The notes beneath the pieces were generated by a model. That model made no database searches, was not told the DNA's origin, and saw only the letters and a list, made by a program, of their open reading frames with translations. Of a stretch of DNA of 64,000 bases, positions 24,020 through 36,275 are shown piece after piece. The translations under genes and the position numbers were made by a program. The DNA comes from Prorocentrum cordatum (lineage: Eukaryota > Sar > Dinophyceae > Prorocentrales > Prorocentraceae). Each line of letters starts with the position of its first letter. Positions within the stretch are counted from its first letter, which is position 1. The stretch is taken from positions 70,883 to 134,882 of the forward strand of contig CAUYUJ010021705.1 in assembly GCA_963575745.1 (NCBI GenBank). Direction: 5' to 3'.

Positions 24020-26565
24020 TGGCCCATGTTAGCCGGTGGGATGTAGTTCAAGTTTTGTTCAGGTGCGCTCCAGGTGAAATCCAGGTGGTGTTCAAGTGTG
24101 TACCAGGTGTAGCCATTGAAATATCAATGCAATTCAAGTGTAGCCAAGTCTTGTTCAAGTGTAATTCAACTGTGGTGTTGAAGGGAAGTTCAGGTGGGGT
24201 TTACTTGTAGTGCAAGTAAATCCAACTGTGGCGGAGGTGGAAGGCCTTGTAGTTAAGAGGGTTGGGCGCGTAGAGTTCCAGTGTAATTCAGGTGTAACCT
24301 GCGTGCGTTCCAAGTGTAGCCCAACAGTGGTTCGAGTGCACTTCGGGCGTAGTTCAAGTGCGGCTCAGGCGTAGCCATTGCAGTTCAAGTGAAGTCAACG
24401 GTTGTTCCACTGCAGTCCACATGTAGTTCCAGTGTAGTTCAAGTGCAACACATGTGCATATCAGGTGTAGCTCAAGGGTGGTGCAAGACTAGCCTTTGTA
24501 GTTCCTTCGTAGTTCACGTTTAGCGCAAGTGTGGGCCAAACGAAGTTCAAGCGTTAATTCGGGCAAGGTTCAAGTGTGGTGCAGGTGTCGGTCAAACATA
24601 GGCCGGGTGTGTCTCAGGCGCCGCCGTTGTAGTTCAAATGTATCCCACGTGTAGTTCAAGTGAAGCCCGCGTGTGCTCCAAGTGTAGTATAATTTTACAT
24701 GCAGTGCTAGTTTACTTTAAGTGTAGTTGAGTTGTGCCCTGTGTAGATCACGTCTACTTCGCGTGTAGTTCGAGTGTCGTCTGAGTGTAGTTCAAGTGTG
24801 GTTCAAGTGTAGTGCAAGCGCAGTTCAAAAGCAAATCAGGTGTGGTGAAAGTGAGGTGCGAGTGTAGTCCTTGCAGTTCATGCATCTGTCTAGCCTGGTG
24901 CAAGTGTATTTCCAGTGCAGTCGAAGTGTAATTCGCATGTAGTCCAAGTGCGGTTCGAATGAAGTTCAGGTGTAGCCCAAGTGTAGTGCAGGCGTAGTCC
25001 GTATATTTCAAATGTGGCCCAGGTGAAAACGAAGTGTGGTCCAAGTATGGTTCAGGTGCAGTGCAAATGTAGTTCAAATGTGGTTCACATGCAGTGCGGA
25101 TGTGGTTACAATGCGACTCTGGTTTAGTCAGTGTATTGCAAGTGTAGTTCAAGTGTGGTTCAAGTGTAGTGCAAGCGCAGTTCAAAAGCAGATCAGGTGT
25201 AGTGAAAGTGAGGTGCGAGTGTAGTCCTTGCAGTTCATGCATCTGTCTAACCTGGTGCAGGTGTAGTTCCAGTGCAGTCGAAGTGTAATTCGCATGTAGT
25301 CCAAGTGTGGTTCGAGTGAAGTTCAGGTGTAGCCCAAGTGTAGTGCAGGCGTAGTCCGTATATTTCAAATGTGGCCCAGGTGAAAACGAAGTGTGGTCCA
25401 AGTGTGGTTCAGGTGTAGTGCACATGTAGTTCAAATGTGGTTCACATGCAGTGCGGATGTGGTTACAATGCGACTCGGGTTTAGCCAGTGTAGTGCACGT
25501 GTAGTTCAAGTGTGATTCGAATGTGTCCGTTGTGGTGCAAGTGTGCTTCAGGTGCGGATCAAGTGTAGTCCTGGTGTTTTTCGAGTGTGGTTCAGGTACA
25601 ATCATTGTAATCCTAGTGTAGCTCATGCGTGGTGCAAGTCTAGTTCAAGCGCCGTCCAGGTGTAGTTCAGTGGGGTCATGTGTACGTAAATGGATTAAGC
25701 GTAGATCACGAATAGTTCAAATGGAAAAAAGGGTAGTTCATGTGTGGTTCAAGTATGGTTCATTCGCAGCTCAAGTCTGGTTCAAGCGTGGTCCGAATGT
25801 AGTTCAGTTGTAGTGCGGGTGCGGCTCAGGTGCAGCCCTTGTAGTCCGAATGTAGATCAAATGTCGTGCCAACGTAGTTCAAGTCTAATTCTAATCAAAC
25901 TCCCGTGTAATCTAAATGCGATTCGAATGCGGTCCAAATTCATTCCGAAAAGTGGTCACTGTGTGACCCGTGTAGATCGCACGACTTTTCGCTTGCAGTT
26001 GAAGTGTGGTTGTTCTGTGGCTCAAGTGAGGTCCAAGAGTGGTTCAGGCGCAGCTCAAGTGCGGATATGACATAGCAGTTGGAAAGAAGTGTGGGTCAAT
26101 TGTAAGGTACACGTAATTCAAGTTAGCTCACGTGTAGCTGACGTGTAGCTCAAGTTGTTGCTCAAGTCTAGACTCAGTATAGCCTAAGTCGAACGCTGCT
26201 CACGTGTAGTTCAAGGTTGGACCAAGTGTAGTTCAGGTGCAGTTCGAGGTTGGTTCAGGTGTAGCCATTGTAGTTGGAGTGTAGCGTATGTGTACTTTCG
26301 GCGATGCTCAAGTGCAGTTCGTATGTAGACCAAGTGCAATTCAAGTGTGGTTCAAGCGCAGTTCGGGCCTAGTTCAAGTGCGGATCTGGCGTGGTCCTTC
26401 TAATTCAAAAAGAATTCAAATCTAGCCCACATGCAGTTCGCGTGCAGTTCCAGTGTAGTGCAAGTGCAGTTCCAGCGCTGCTCAATGCAATTCAAGTGAA
26501 TATCCATTGTAATTCGGGCGTAGTCCAGGCGCAGCTTAGCTTGAACTTAAGCTTGGCGCTAGCGC
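24020..26565 (+). repeat. Degenerate 11 bp tandem repeat (TGTAGTTCAAG), first block
   Basis: The motif TGTAGTTCAAG and variants (TGTGGTTCAAG, TGTAGTGCAAG, CGCAGTTCAGG) run nearly continuously for 2.5 kb. Since 11 is not a multiple of 3, three units make 11 codons. The minus-strand frame at 24,754-25,626 therefore shows an 11-residue TTLEPHLNYTC-like periodicity. It is a repeat artefact, not a gene. Confidence 0.92.
24785..25498 (+). repeat. 357 bp tandem duplication inside the 11 bp array
   Basis: 24,785-25,141 and 25,142-25,498 align without gaps at an offset of 357 bp, with roughly 95% identity by eye. Shared landmarks include TGCATCTGTC (24,881 and 25,238) and ATGCGACTC (25,111 and 25,468). 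The two copies are far more alike than neighbouring 11 bp units, so this is a late segmental duplication. Confidence 0.9.
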
Positions 26566-26569
26566 GTGA

Positions 26570-27725
26570 CAAGTGCAGGCCAAGTATAGTGCGTGGGTAA
26601 TTCCGGTGTACTTCAGGCGCAGTTCAGTTAAGGCCCAGACACTGCGCCCTCCTGGCGCGCCGCAGCATGGCTTAGCATTCGCGGCGCGGGCGTCGTTCAG
26701 GCGAATTGCAAAAGCAATGCAGGCGTTAGCGGTGCGTGGCTTGAGCAACCGCTGCGCGCTACGGGCGCGGCGGCGCCGATCCGCTCGCCGGAGGGCACGC
26801 GCGCCCGAGAGCGGGCGGGCGGCGGACTAACCGCCCGCCTGGGGCCGCGCGTCGCCCGGCGAGCCCAGCGCAGACGCGCGACGCCTCCCCGGCCGACGGC
26901 TGCGCGCAGCAGTCTGGCCCGCGCGTCCTTCTGGTGCAATGCGGGTGAATTCGCGCGCGACGCAAGTGCGCGCGTTCGAGCTGCCCCCCCCCGATCGCGT
27001 GCGCCATGGCGGCGCGACGTCACCGACTTCCGCGCGTCGCCCAGCCCCGGTGCCACGCGAGCCGGCGGCCGCGCAAAATGCCGCGCGCGCGAGGCTGGCG
27101 GCGGCGCGCTTACTCGCCCCGCCGACCGCGGCGGCGCGCAGATTGCCGCGTGTCCTGCGGCTACGCAACCGCGGCCAACAAACCTGGGGGCCACGCGCAA
27201 AGTCACGGGCCACGGGCTGCACGACATAAAAAGGCACGCGAGCCACGCGCCAACGCGGCCGCCCTCCCCATGCAAAACCGTTTCACGCACCAGGTGCCCC
27301 CCTGGCCCATGCGCGGCCCCACCTCCGACCCGACCTAGATTGCGCGCGCGGGCGCGGCTCGGGCGCCCTGTGCGTCGCGAGTCGAATTGGGCGCAGCGCA
27401 GCCCGCGGCGCGCGCGCGGTCTGCCCGCGGCCCAGGGCGCCCTCCGCCCGCGGCCCGCTTCCGCGCAGAGCGGCCCCTCGTCGGACCTGGGTTCGAAATC
27501 GGGCGCCCCATTTGGCGACGGCGCGCCCCCGAGTTCCACGGTTGCCGCGGCCGCGCGCCAGAGTGGCTTCACTCCGATCGCACCTGCGTCCCCGTGGGAA
27601 AGGCGCTGCTCGAGCACAACTCACTGAGGGCGAGCGTGGCGGGGATGGGGGCCCTAGAACTTCTCTGGGGCGCCCTCGCGTACTCCCGGGCCCTGGCGCG
27701 CGTGCCCAAGTGCCCAGTGCTGGCG
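26570..27725. other. GC-rich block interrupting the 11 bp array
   Basis: About 1.15 kb of very GC-rich DNA with long open frames on both strands (306 codons minus, 131 codons plus). Third-position GC does not separate the frames clearly and no domain is recognisable, so I leave it without a gene call. The 11 bp repeat resumes immediately after it. Confidence 0.5.
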
Positions 27726-27729
27726 TGCG

Positions 27730-30235
27730 GAAATGTGGATCAAGTGTGGCTCAGGTGTAGTTCAAGTGCGGTTCGCATGTAGTCGAAGTGAAATCCAAGT
27801 ATTGCTCGAATGTAATTCAGGTGCGCTTCAGATGCGTTTAGGTGTAATTCAAAACTCGTTCAGGTGTGGTCAGTGTAATCCAAATGCAGTCGAAGTGTAA
27901 TTTCAGTGCGGTCCAAGTGTAGGCCAATACTAGTTCAAATGTAGATCAAGCGCGCGGTTCAGGTGTAGTTCAAGGGTGGCGCAGGGGAGTCGCTCTAGTT
28001 CACGTGTAGTCTAAATCTAGAGCAAGTACAGTTCAAATGTAGTCAAACCGGGGTTCAAATGGACTTCAAGCGCGGTCCAAGTGAGCTTCGGGTGTGATTC
28101 AAATGTGGTTCAGGCGCAACCCTTGTAGATTAAGCGTACACCAAGGGTGCGTCAAGTGTGACTCAAGTGTAGCTCGCGTGTAGTTCAAATGTGGTTCAGA
28201 TGTGTCTCGAATGTAGATAAATTGTGCTAGTGAAGCCCCGATAATTCAACTGGAGTGCAGGTGTAGTTCACGTGTGCTTCAAATTCAGTTCAAGCGTAAT
28301 TCAAATGTAGTTCAAGTGTACATCAACTTTGGATATCGCGTAGTTCAAGTGTCTCTCCAGTGCGGCTCAGGTGTAGACCTTGTGCTTCAAGCGTGGCCCA
28401 ACAATAGTCCAAGTGGAACTCAAGTGTATTCCAAGTGTAATTCAAGTATAGTTCAACTGTCGTTGAGTGGAATTCAAATGTACATCAGGTGTAGTGCAAG
28501 TGCGTTCCAGGAAACGGCGTTCAAGTTCATGTGTAGTTCACTTGCAGTTCAAGTGTCGTGCCAATGTGGCCCAAGTCCAGTTCAAGTGACGAGCCCGTAT
28601 GACTGTTGTTTGGCCCAAGTGTAAATCAAGTGTGGTTCAGGCGACGTCCGTGTAACTCAAATGTCGTCCAAGTGTGGTTCGGGTGTATTTCAAGTGTGGT
28701 TCAAGTGTAATTCAAGTACAGTGGAATTGTAATGTAGTTATCTGAAGTATAGTTCACCGGCGGTACGGGCGAAGTGCTTGCAGCTGGGTTGTACGTCGAT
28801 CTCAAACCAGATGAAATTCACATGCAGTTCAGGTGTAATTGAAGTCTGGTTCAAGTGTAGGGCAAGTGTAGATCAATTGTGGTTCAGAAGCAACCGTTGT
28901 AGTTCAAACGAGCTCCAAGTGTGGTGATAATGTAGACCGTGTGTTGTCCAAGTCTAATTCAGGCGTAGTGCAACTGTAGTTCAACTGTGGTCTAAGTATA
29001 GTCCAGGCGTGGGTCACGTTTGGACTAGGTGTAGACTTCGTTCTTGAAGTGTAGTCCAAGAGCATTTCATGTGCACTTCAAGTGCAGTTCAAGTGTAGTT
29101 CGAGTGTAGTTCAAATATACTTCACGTGAAGTGCATGTGTAGTGCAATCGCGACTGAAGCCCATGGTAGTTCAAGTGTAGTTCAACTTTGCTTCCAGTGC
29201 TACTCAAGGGTAGTTGACATGTATCCCAGGCGTCGGTCAAGTGAAGTTCAAGCGCAGGTCAGATGTAGCTTATATGCGGTTCCTGTGTAGCCCTTGCAAG
29301 TCACATGTAGTGCAAGCGTAGTTCAAATCTGGCCAAATGTAGCTTTACGCGTAGTCAAAATGAAGTTTACGTATCGCTTGCTTGTACTCCATGTGGTTCA
29401 AGTGTGGCTCTAGTATAGTTAGAAAACATGTCACACACAGTTCACACGCGTGGAACATGTAGGCCAGGTGTAGCTCGAACGTAGTGCAGCTGTTGCTCAA
29501 GTGCGGTCAAGGTGTAGCCCCTGTCGTTCAAATGTCGTTCAAATCTAATAGAAGCCTCGGTCACTTGTAGTTCAACTATAGTCATGGTGTGCTCCTCGTG
29601 GATCCATGTTGTGAAACAAGTGCTGCCAGGGTGTGGTCATTGTAGTTCAAATGTAGTGCACGTCCAGTTCAGGAGTAGTTCAAGTGTAGCCCAAGTGTAC
29701 TTCAGGACCAATTCGAGTGTAGTATAAATGTGACTCCAGTACACTTCAGGTGTAAGCCAAGTGTAGTACAAGTCTGGTGCGGGTGTAGCCTTTCCAATGC
29801 AACTGCAGATCTAAAAAAACAGTTCATGTTTTGTGCAGGTGTAGTTCAAGTGTGGGTCTGGTGGAGTCACTCTTGCTCAACTTGCGTTTCGGAGCCAGCT
29901 TACTTATAGCTCAAGTCTAGTTCAGGTGCAGTTCAAGTGTAGTTCAAGTGTGGTTCAGGTGTAGTGCAAGTCCAGTTCAAATGTAGTCCTGGTGTAGTTG
30001 AAGTGCGGCTCGGTTGTATTCCATGTGGTTGAAGTGTAGTCCAAGTGTCCTTCAAGTGTATTCCACTTGCAGTTCAAGTGTAGTTCAAAAGTTCAAGTGC
30101 AGTCAGTCTGGTGCAAGCTCATTAATTCTAGTCTAGTTCAAGCGTGTTTCAGGCGTGGTTCAATTGCACTACAAGCGTTGCTCAAGCGTAATTCAAGCGC
30201 AGCGCAACTGCACTTCAAGTGCACTTTGTGCACTT
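27730..30235 (+). repeat. Degenerate 11 bp tandem repeat, second block
   Basis: Same TGTAGTTCAAG-type motif and orientation as 24,020-26,565, continuing 2.5 kb. It decays into longer spacers and ends at a TTCAAGTGCACTTTGTGCAC segment. Confidence 0.92.
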
Positions 30236-30239
30236 TGAC

Positions 30240-32165
30240 TGCAACGCGTAGCGAGACGCACAGCAGCACCGCGCGGTGCCGCGCGGCGACAAGGGGCAAG
30301 AAACGGCCTCCGACGCGGGCCGCGCTGCCTCGCCGCTCGGCGCGAAACCGATCTGCGTGGCGCAGCGCGGCGCCGCGAGGTACAACGCGCGCGATGTTGG
30401 CACGTCGTTTGCGCGACAGGTGCGAGCGCGAGTAATTCATGACACGCGCGCGCACATCGCTATATGCGCACCAAAAAAACGGGAATGCACGGCGGCTGCG
30501 CAAAGGCGCCACATCGCGCTCTCGCGCGCATGCCAATCTAGAGAGGCGCCCTACTCCCATCTCTAATTCGGCGGCAGCGGTTTCCGCGCAACCATCCGAA
30601 TGGAAACCGCTTCAACATTGCCCCCCGCCCCGCAGGTGGGGGCAGTGCCACCGCGCGCGACCGCGCCCGCCGCGGCGGGGTGCACCGGGCGACGCGGCCC
30701 AAGGACAAATGCCCCCAGCTTGCTTGCTGCGAGGCCGCGGGGGCCGCCGCAAGAGCGCGCCTCTGCGCGGCCGCCGCTCCGGCCCCCGCTCGGCCCCCGC
30801 CGGGGGTGCCCTCGCCACCAGAGTCGCGGCTGCCGCGGCCCGGGGCGCCGCCGACGCCCGCGTCGCGGACGGGGCCCGCGACCGCTGGCCCGACGGCAAC
30901 CAATTGGTCGCCTGCTGCGGCAAGGTCGGGGAGGCGACCGAGCCGGACTTCGACCTCGAGATTCGCGCACGCCGCCGCGAGGCGGCGGCGGCGTCGACGC
31001 CGAGGTCGGCCGCCTCGCCGCGACGAGGCGGCGAGGGCGCCAACTTCAGCATCAACTCCAGCGGGCGTCTGTTCTCCCCGAAAGTCAATGGCGCGCGGCG
31101 TCTGCTGGAAGGCATCCCGGTCGTGGAGGAGCTTCTGCAGCGCCCGCCCCATGGCGGCCGAAAGCTCGGCGCCCTGGTCGCAGCCGCCGCCGCTCCTCTC
31201 CACGCCCAAGCGAAACCTGCCCCCTGGCGCGGCCGGCGGGAAGGCTCGCCCCCTCGCGCAGCGCCAGCGGCAGCAGCTCCAACCCCGGGGCCCCAGGGCG
31301 GCGGCGTCGGACGCGCGCCCCGCCCGCGACTTGAGGGCTGGAGGCCGTCGACCAGAGCCCGGCGCGTCACTGGAAGCGCTCGGGCGGAGCAGCTCGAACA
31401 AGCCGCTTCCTGAGCGTCTGAGCAGCGGGGGCCCCCCCGCTCCGCATGAGCCGAGCACCCTCCGCGCCGATCGATCTGACCGAAAGGCACCGCCAAGGCG
31501 TCTTCCGAATCTGGGGCCCCCAGCGACGAAGGCACCAGCGAGGCCGGTCTGGGACTACTTGGACGCTTGCCCCGTCGGCTCCGACGACGCGGCCGCCGTC
31601 CAGAGCGCAGCCGCGGGCTTCGACGCAGAGGCGCACCTCGTGCCGAGGCGCCCCCGCCGCCGCGCCGAGCACTTGGCCGACGCGGCAAGCAGCGAGGAAG
31701 ACCCGCGACGCCGGTCCCGGGCGCGCGAGGCGCTGGGAGCAGCAGTTCAGGGAGAGGTCGCCTAGGCGGCAGGAGCGGCCCGCGCCCCCGCAGCTGCTGG
31801 GCCCTTGAAGCTCAACGCCCACGCCCCAAAGCCAGCTCCCCCACAGAAGGAAAGGGCCCACAGCGGCCAGCTCCCCAGCAGTCAATCGCGCAACCGCAAG
31901 CCGCGCAGCCCTCCCGCTCCCACCGACGGTGCACCCACCACCAGGCCTGCGAGCGGTGGGGGTGCCCCGCCTAGCCCCATTGGGGTGGCACCCAACGTGG
32001 CCAGGCTCTTCGCCCACTGAAGCGCCCACAACCACACCAGTCTGGTTCGTGTTCCGGGCCAGCCAGATAGGGGTTTCGCCGCGGGCGCCGTCGACTCCGA
32101 GACCTCGCCCGCCGAGGCCTGCGCACAGATCCTTCAAGCCGGCCAAGAGCAACGACACCTCCACA
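30240..32165. other. GC-rich block upstream of an exon-like ORF
   Basis: Both strands carry overlapping frames of 240-360 codons. Two plus-strand stretches look somewhat protein-like (about 31,020-31,200 and 31,540-31,765), but composition makes every frame open and no domain is visible. If the exon-like ORF at 32,173 belongs to a longer gene, its earlier exons may lie here. Confidence 0.35.
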
Positions 32166-32172
32166 GTGAAAC

Positions 32173-32512
32173 ATGCTCCGCGCCATCGAGAGGCTGCGTC
32201 GGGACGACGACACGGTGGCCCAGAAGGGAACGTCGGCCTCGATCAGGCGTTCGGAGGAGCTGGACGCCTACCTGGCGAGGGCATGCGACACCCTGATCAT
32301 GGAATTGTGCGGCACGCCCTTGGGGTGGGAGTTCTTCCTGAGGAAGCGCGGCGCATGCAAGCGCGCCAAGCATCTCATGCAGGCCGTGCTCTTCACGACG
32401 ACCGTCTCGAACAGGGTCGCCTACGGTGAGGACTCGTTCGACTGGGGGGGCAAGGACCACGTGGCCGTGCCGGCCCATGCCCTCTCGGTGGCCGACTTTC
32501 TCCACTGCTGCT
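32173..32512 (+). CDS. Exon-like ORF of unknown function
   Basis: About 113 codons from an ATG at 32,173 with almost exclusively G or C at third positions, the codon signature expected of dinoflagellate exons. An in-frame TGA lies two codons before the ATG, so either this ATG is the start or an upstream exon joins close by (a CCACAG acceptor-like site precedes it). The predicted peptide is mixed charged and hydrophobic (CDTLIMELCGTPLGWEFFL, then KRAKHLMQAVLFTTTVSNRV), soluble-looking, with no recognised domain. The coding signature ends at about 32,512, where a minisatellite begins. The open frame runs on to 32,619 but then only translates that repeat. Probably a real exon or gene fragment. 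Confidence 0.45.
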
Positions 32513-32529
32513 GGGAAAATTTTGTTGGA

Positions 32530-33535
32530 GCTCCCTGTGGGGCCACGAAGCGTATAAGGTGTGTGCCGCAATCGGTGGCGCGGACGCATGTGCACGGTGC
32601 CACTGGGGCCTTGGGCTAGTGGGGCAACGAAACGTGCGATGGGGTGTGCCAGAATGGCTGGCACGGGCATGTGGACGGTGCCCGTGGGGTCGTGGGTGGA
32701 GCTTCCTATGCACGCGTGTGAGGGGTGTGCCGATAAGGGTAGCGCGGACGCACGTGGACGGTGCCAATGAGGGCCTTGGGTGGAGCTCTCTATGGGGCCA
32801 CGGAGCGTGTGAGGGGTATGCCGATTTCGGTGGAGCGGACGCATGTGGACGGTGCCAATGAGGGCCTTGGGTGGAGCCGTGTGGGGGAGACGCAGCGTGT
32901 GACTGGTGCGTCGAAGTGGGAAGCGCGGGCGCGTGTGGACAGTGCCCGTGGGGCTTTGGTTTGAGCTCCTTACTGGACGACGAAGCGTGTGAGGGGTGTG
33001 CTGACATGGGTGGCGCGGACGCCTGTGCACAGTGCCGATGAAGCGTTGGGTGGACCTGCCTATGGGGCCACGAAGCGTGTGAGTGGTGTGCCGAAATTAA
33101 TGGCGCAGACGCATGTGGACAGTGCCGCTGGCGCCTTGGGTGAGCGGCCACGGAGCGTGTGAGGGGTGTGCTGACATGGGTAGCGCGGACGCATCTGCAC
33201 GGTGCCACTGGGGCCTTGGGTGGAGCTCCCTGTGGGGCAACGAAGCGTGTGAGGGGTGCGCCGGAATGGCTGGCGCGGACGCGTGTGGACAGTGCCACTG
33301 AGTGTTTGGGTGGAGCTCCCTGGGCCCACGAAGCGCGCGAGGGGTGTGCCGCAATCGGTGGCGCGGACGCATGTGGACAGTGCTCGTGGGGCCTCGGGTG
33401 GAGCTCCCTACAGGGTCACGAAGCGTGTGAGGGGTGTGCTGGCATGGGTGTCAACGACACATGTGGACGGTGCCACTCGGGCCCTGTGTGGAGATGCCGA
33501 TGGGGCCAAGAAGCGTCTGAGGGGTGTGCCGATAT
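32530..33535 (+). repeat. ~88 bp minisatellite, about 12 units
   Basis: Units share GAAGCGTGTGAGGGGTGTG, GGCGCGGACGCATGTGGAC and TTGGGTGGAGCTCCCT. The spacing varies between 75 and 92 bp. Long minus-strand frames rich in HASAPP- and RPHGHCPH-like residues are translations of the repeat. Confidence 0.9.
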
Positions 33536-33537
33536 CG

Positions 33538-33700
33538 GTGCTGATGATGGTGATGATGATAGAAATTATGATGACGATCATGGTGATGATGACGGCGATG
33601 ATCACGATTACGATGGTGACGGCGATGACGATGATGATGATGCTGCAGCTGCAGCTGCAGCTGCCGATGGTGATGGTGATGGTGATGGTGATGGTGATGG

Positions 33701-33768
<68 letters not shown>

Positions 33769-33795
33769 CTGCTGCCGCTGCTGATGATGAGGCTG
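33538..33795 (+). repeat. GAT microsatellite
   Basis: Imperfect then nearly pure GAT repeat with a CTGCAG run near 33,645-33,662. It directly follows the ~88 bp minisatellite and is followed by a short GGA tract. Confidence 0.95.
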
Positions 33796-34042
33796 ATGGT
33801 GATGTTGATGGAGGGAGGAGGGGAGGAGGAGGAGGAGGACTGAGACGCGGGGCGCTGTCTCTTCAGAACGAAGACCCAACACCTCAAAATGTCCGGGAAA
33901 AACGAAGCGGGTCCTGATGGAAACAGGTCATGGTCGGAACTCTCTCCAGGACCTGCGCTAGAAATCCGAATGAGTTTTGACAACCCCGGGGGCCTGGGCA
34001 AGGGCCCCAGGGCGGCACAACGCCTCAGGCCCTGTTCCCCGT

Positions 34043-34272
34043 GCTGATCCTCCTCCTCTTCCTCCTCCTCCTGCTCCTGCTCCTCCTGCTCCTCCTCCTC
34101 CTCCTCCTCCTCCTCCTCCTCCTCCTCCTCCTCCTCCTCCTTCTCCTCCTCCTCTCTAAGATTGATCGGAATTCAATCGGCTCGGATCGCAGCGTCTAAC
34201 CTCCTCCTCCTCCTCCTCCTCTTCCTCCTCCTCCTCCTCCTCCTCCTCCTCCTCATCCTCCTCCTCCTCGGC
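34043..34272 (+). repeat. Two TCC microsatellites
   Basis: TCC tracts at about 34,043-34,160 and 34,199-34,272, separated by 40 bp of unique sequence. Confidence 0.95.
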
Positions 34273-34289
34273 GGAGGGGGGGGACAGAG

Positions 34290-34499
34290 GGCGGCCGTGG
34301 ACGGCGCCTCATAGGTCTTCTCGTCGCACACGTCGAGGAGGGCGGTCGTGCGCGAGGCCCCGGCGGTGGCGTCGTCCGCCCCGCAGCCTCCGAGAGAGGC
34401 AGCCGGGAGGGGGGGGGGGGCCGAGGACCGGGGGCCGAGGGGAGGAGGGTCGAGGACCGACGAGAGGGGAGCGTCGAGGATCGGCATGCAGTCGGCCCG
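34290..34499 (-). CDS. Possible exon, unknown protein
   Basis: On the minus strand a frame of about 70 codons shows strong third-position G/C bias and a non-repetitive peptide (ILDAPLSSVL, then DDATAGASRTTALLDVCDEK). It sits directly beside a TCC tract, which then reads as poly-Arg. No start or splice site can be fixed and no domain is recognised. The bias may only reflect local composition. Confidence 0.22.
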
Positions 34500-34982
34500 C
34501 CCGTATACTAGGGGTGCGCGGCAAGGACGCAGGGGCCCTGGAAGGCGGCGTTGACGTGTTTCGAGCGAGGTCGGCCAGCGCAAGTCGCTGAGGATGGGGG
34601 TCGAAGGGGCAAGGATGAAAGGGCCCCCTTGGGACAGTTGCCCATCCTTATACTGTGCGGGTTGACTGTGGGGTCGGTCGGACTCGGCATTGCAGCAGTC
34701 TGCGCGCCGTTCTGCTGATGGACTCACACCCCGTGAGCCAGGGGCAACGTAACTCTTATGCCGCACGCCATCCCCTCAAAACGAGGAGGGGCACCCAGCC
34801 CTGAGCCTGAGCTTGCCATGGGGCACCAGGCCCGCCCGGCACAGACCAGGAGCAGGGGCGGCGGCGGTTGACTGTGGGGGAGGAGGGGGAGGAGAGGAGG
34901 GGGAACAGGGTCGGTTGGCTGGTGAGGCCCCTTGTAAAGGGAAACTGGGACACACAAATAAATATTCACAAATAAAAGGATT

Positions 34983-35056
34983 CCCCATATTTTCCTATAT
35001 TTTCTGGGTTTTTGTCTTCCCGCCCAATTCCCATATTTTCCTATATTTTCTGGGGA
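34983..35056 (+). repeat. Direct repeat in an AT-rich patch
   Basis: Two copies of a ~25 bp segment (CCCATATTTTCCTATATTTT, then CTGGG) begin 46 bp apart. They sit in a short AT-rich island in GC-rich surroundings. Confidence 0.85.
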
Positions 35057-35616
35057 ATCGAGGATTAATTGTGTCTGTGTGTTTTTTCCTCTCCTGACCT
35101 TGATGGGCTGGCGCAGTGCGGCCTCGGGCTGGCCGAGGCAGCGGAGGGGCCACAGAGCCTAATTAGCTGGCTGCCGGCGGCGGCCTCCGCAGCGCCCTGC
35201 CGGGAGGAGGGGGTGCCGCCCTGGAGCGCGGGGGCGAGAACGTCAAGGCCCCGTAGACCCGGACACGCTAGACCCGGACACCCAACATCCCGGACACGGC
35301 CACGGCGCCCTCTGGACAAGTCACTAATCGACGTGTCACTGTTGGGGGTTCTGTCCGCCCCCGATTTGAGGCCGCACGTTGGGTCGACTGCGACGCCGGC
35401 CGATCATGGGCAGCAACTGCTTGCCAGGATGCCGGAGGCGGCGCCGAGGTCACCGCGAGGGCGGCCCCGCCAAGGACCCACTGCTGGAATTCAAGGCTAC
35501 TCCAGATTTCGTAATAAAGGGAGGGGGGTCTCATTTCGGGGGGGGTCTCTTCCAGGCTATCTTGGAGGGCCTGGGGGGGTCTGGGGACGATGTTTTGGAG
35601 GGTTCTCCCACGGGGG

Positions 35617-35989
35617 GGATCGCCACCGGGACTCGGAGTCAAAACTGTGTATACGTTTCTGGCCTTTCCGCCCGCAGGACCAGGCATGCAGATAGAGGGA
35701 CGGGACGGGGGGGAAGGGAGGGGACATTCATTGAATTCAACAAAATCCCCACGAACCCGGCACAGTACGTGCAGTGCCGGGGGTGGCGGACCGTCTCCCC
35801 ATCCCGCCATCAAAGGGGGATGCGAAGTCCCTGGAGACGGGACGGGGTGGGCACAGGTTGGCATCATAGCCGACCCACAACCAACAGAGGCATCATAGCT
35901 TCTGATCCTCATACTGTCTAGGCTGATCCACTCACGGATCCAACACCTCATCTTCTACTCATTTCATTCCATGCGTAGCATGCTCTCCC
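35617..35989 (+). repeat. 5' pseudo-LTR of the Penelope-like element
   Basis: 373 bp, starting GGATCGCCACCGGG and ending TAGCATGCTCTCCC, aligned without gaps to 41,147-41,519. It contains a short internal direct repeat (GGCATCATAGC) about 30 bp apart. In this family such repeats normally hold the promoter. No hammerhead-ribozyme core was seen on either strand. Confidence 0.92.
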
Positions 35990-36275
35990 TGATTGGGCCG
36001 TGAACGGGACTCAGTCCCCTGCCGGCCGTCCAGTGCCTGTCATAGAATTCATTGAACTCATAGAACTCAAGGGGAGGGGGAGGGCCCCGCTGCCCCCTGC
36101 TCATTGCTCTTGCCTCGCTCTTTCTCCCTTCCTTTTTCCTTTCCTTCCCTCTACTGCCTCTTCCCCCCTCGCCCGCTTCCCCTCTCCGCTGCCTCTTTTG
36201 CCCAAGGGAACAGGTCGCTGACTTTCCTCGCTCACAGGACCCCCCAATCGACGCCGCAGGAGACTCGCTTGCAGG

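Noticed and set aside
24754-25626. 290-codon minus-strand ORF
   Set aside because: Its 11-residue periodicity is fully explained by the 11 bp tandem repeat; adjacent copies lose the frame.
26697-27617. 306-codon minus-strand ORF in the GC-rich block
   Set aside because: Composition keeps several frames open, third-position bias does not favour one frame, and no domain is visible.
33538-33575. CTGATGA ... GAAA arrangement resembling a hammerhead core
   Set aside because: It lies in the GAT microsatellite and the intervening bases cannot form stem II.
33225-34001. His- or Ile-rich ORFs and Asp-rich ORFs around the GAT tract
   Set aside because: Homopolymeric runs come from the GAT microsatellite.
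35990-36275. Conventional LTR retrotransposon interpretation of the 35.6-41.5 kb element
   Set aside because: No primer-binding site, protease, RNase H or integrase; GIY-YIG plus Penelope-type RT motifs fit a pseudo-LTR element instead.
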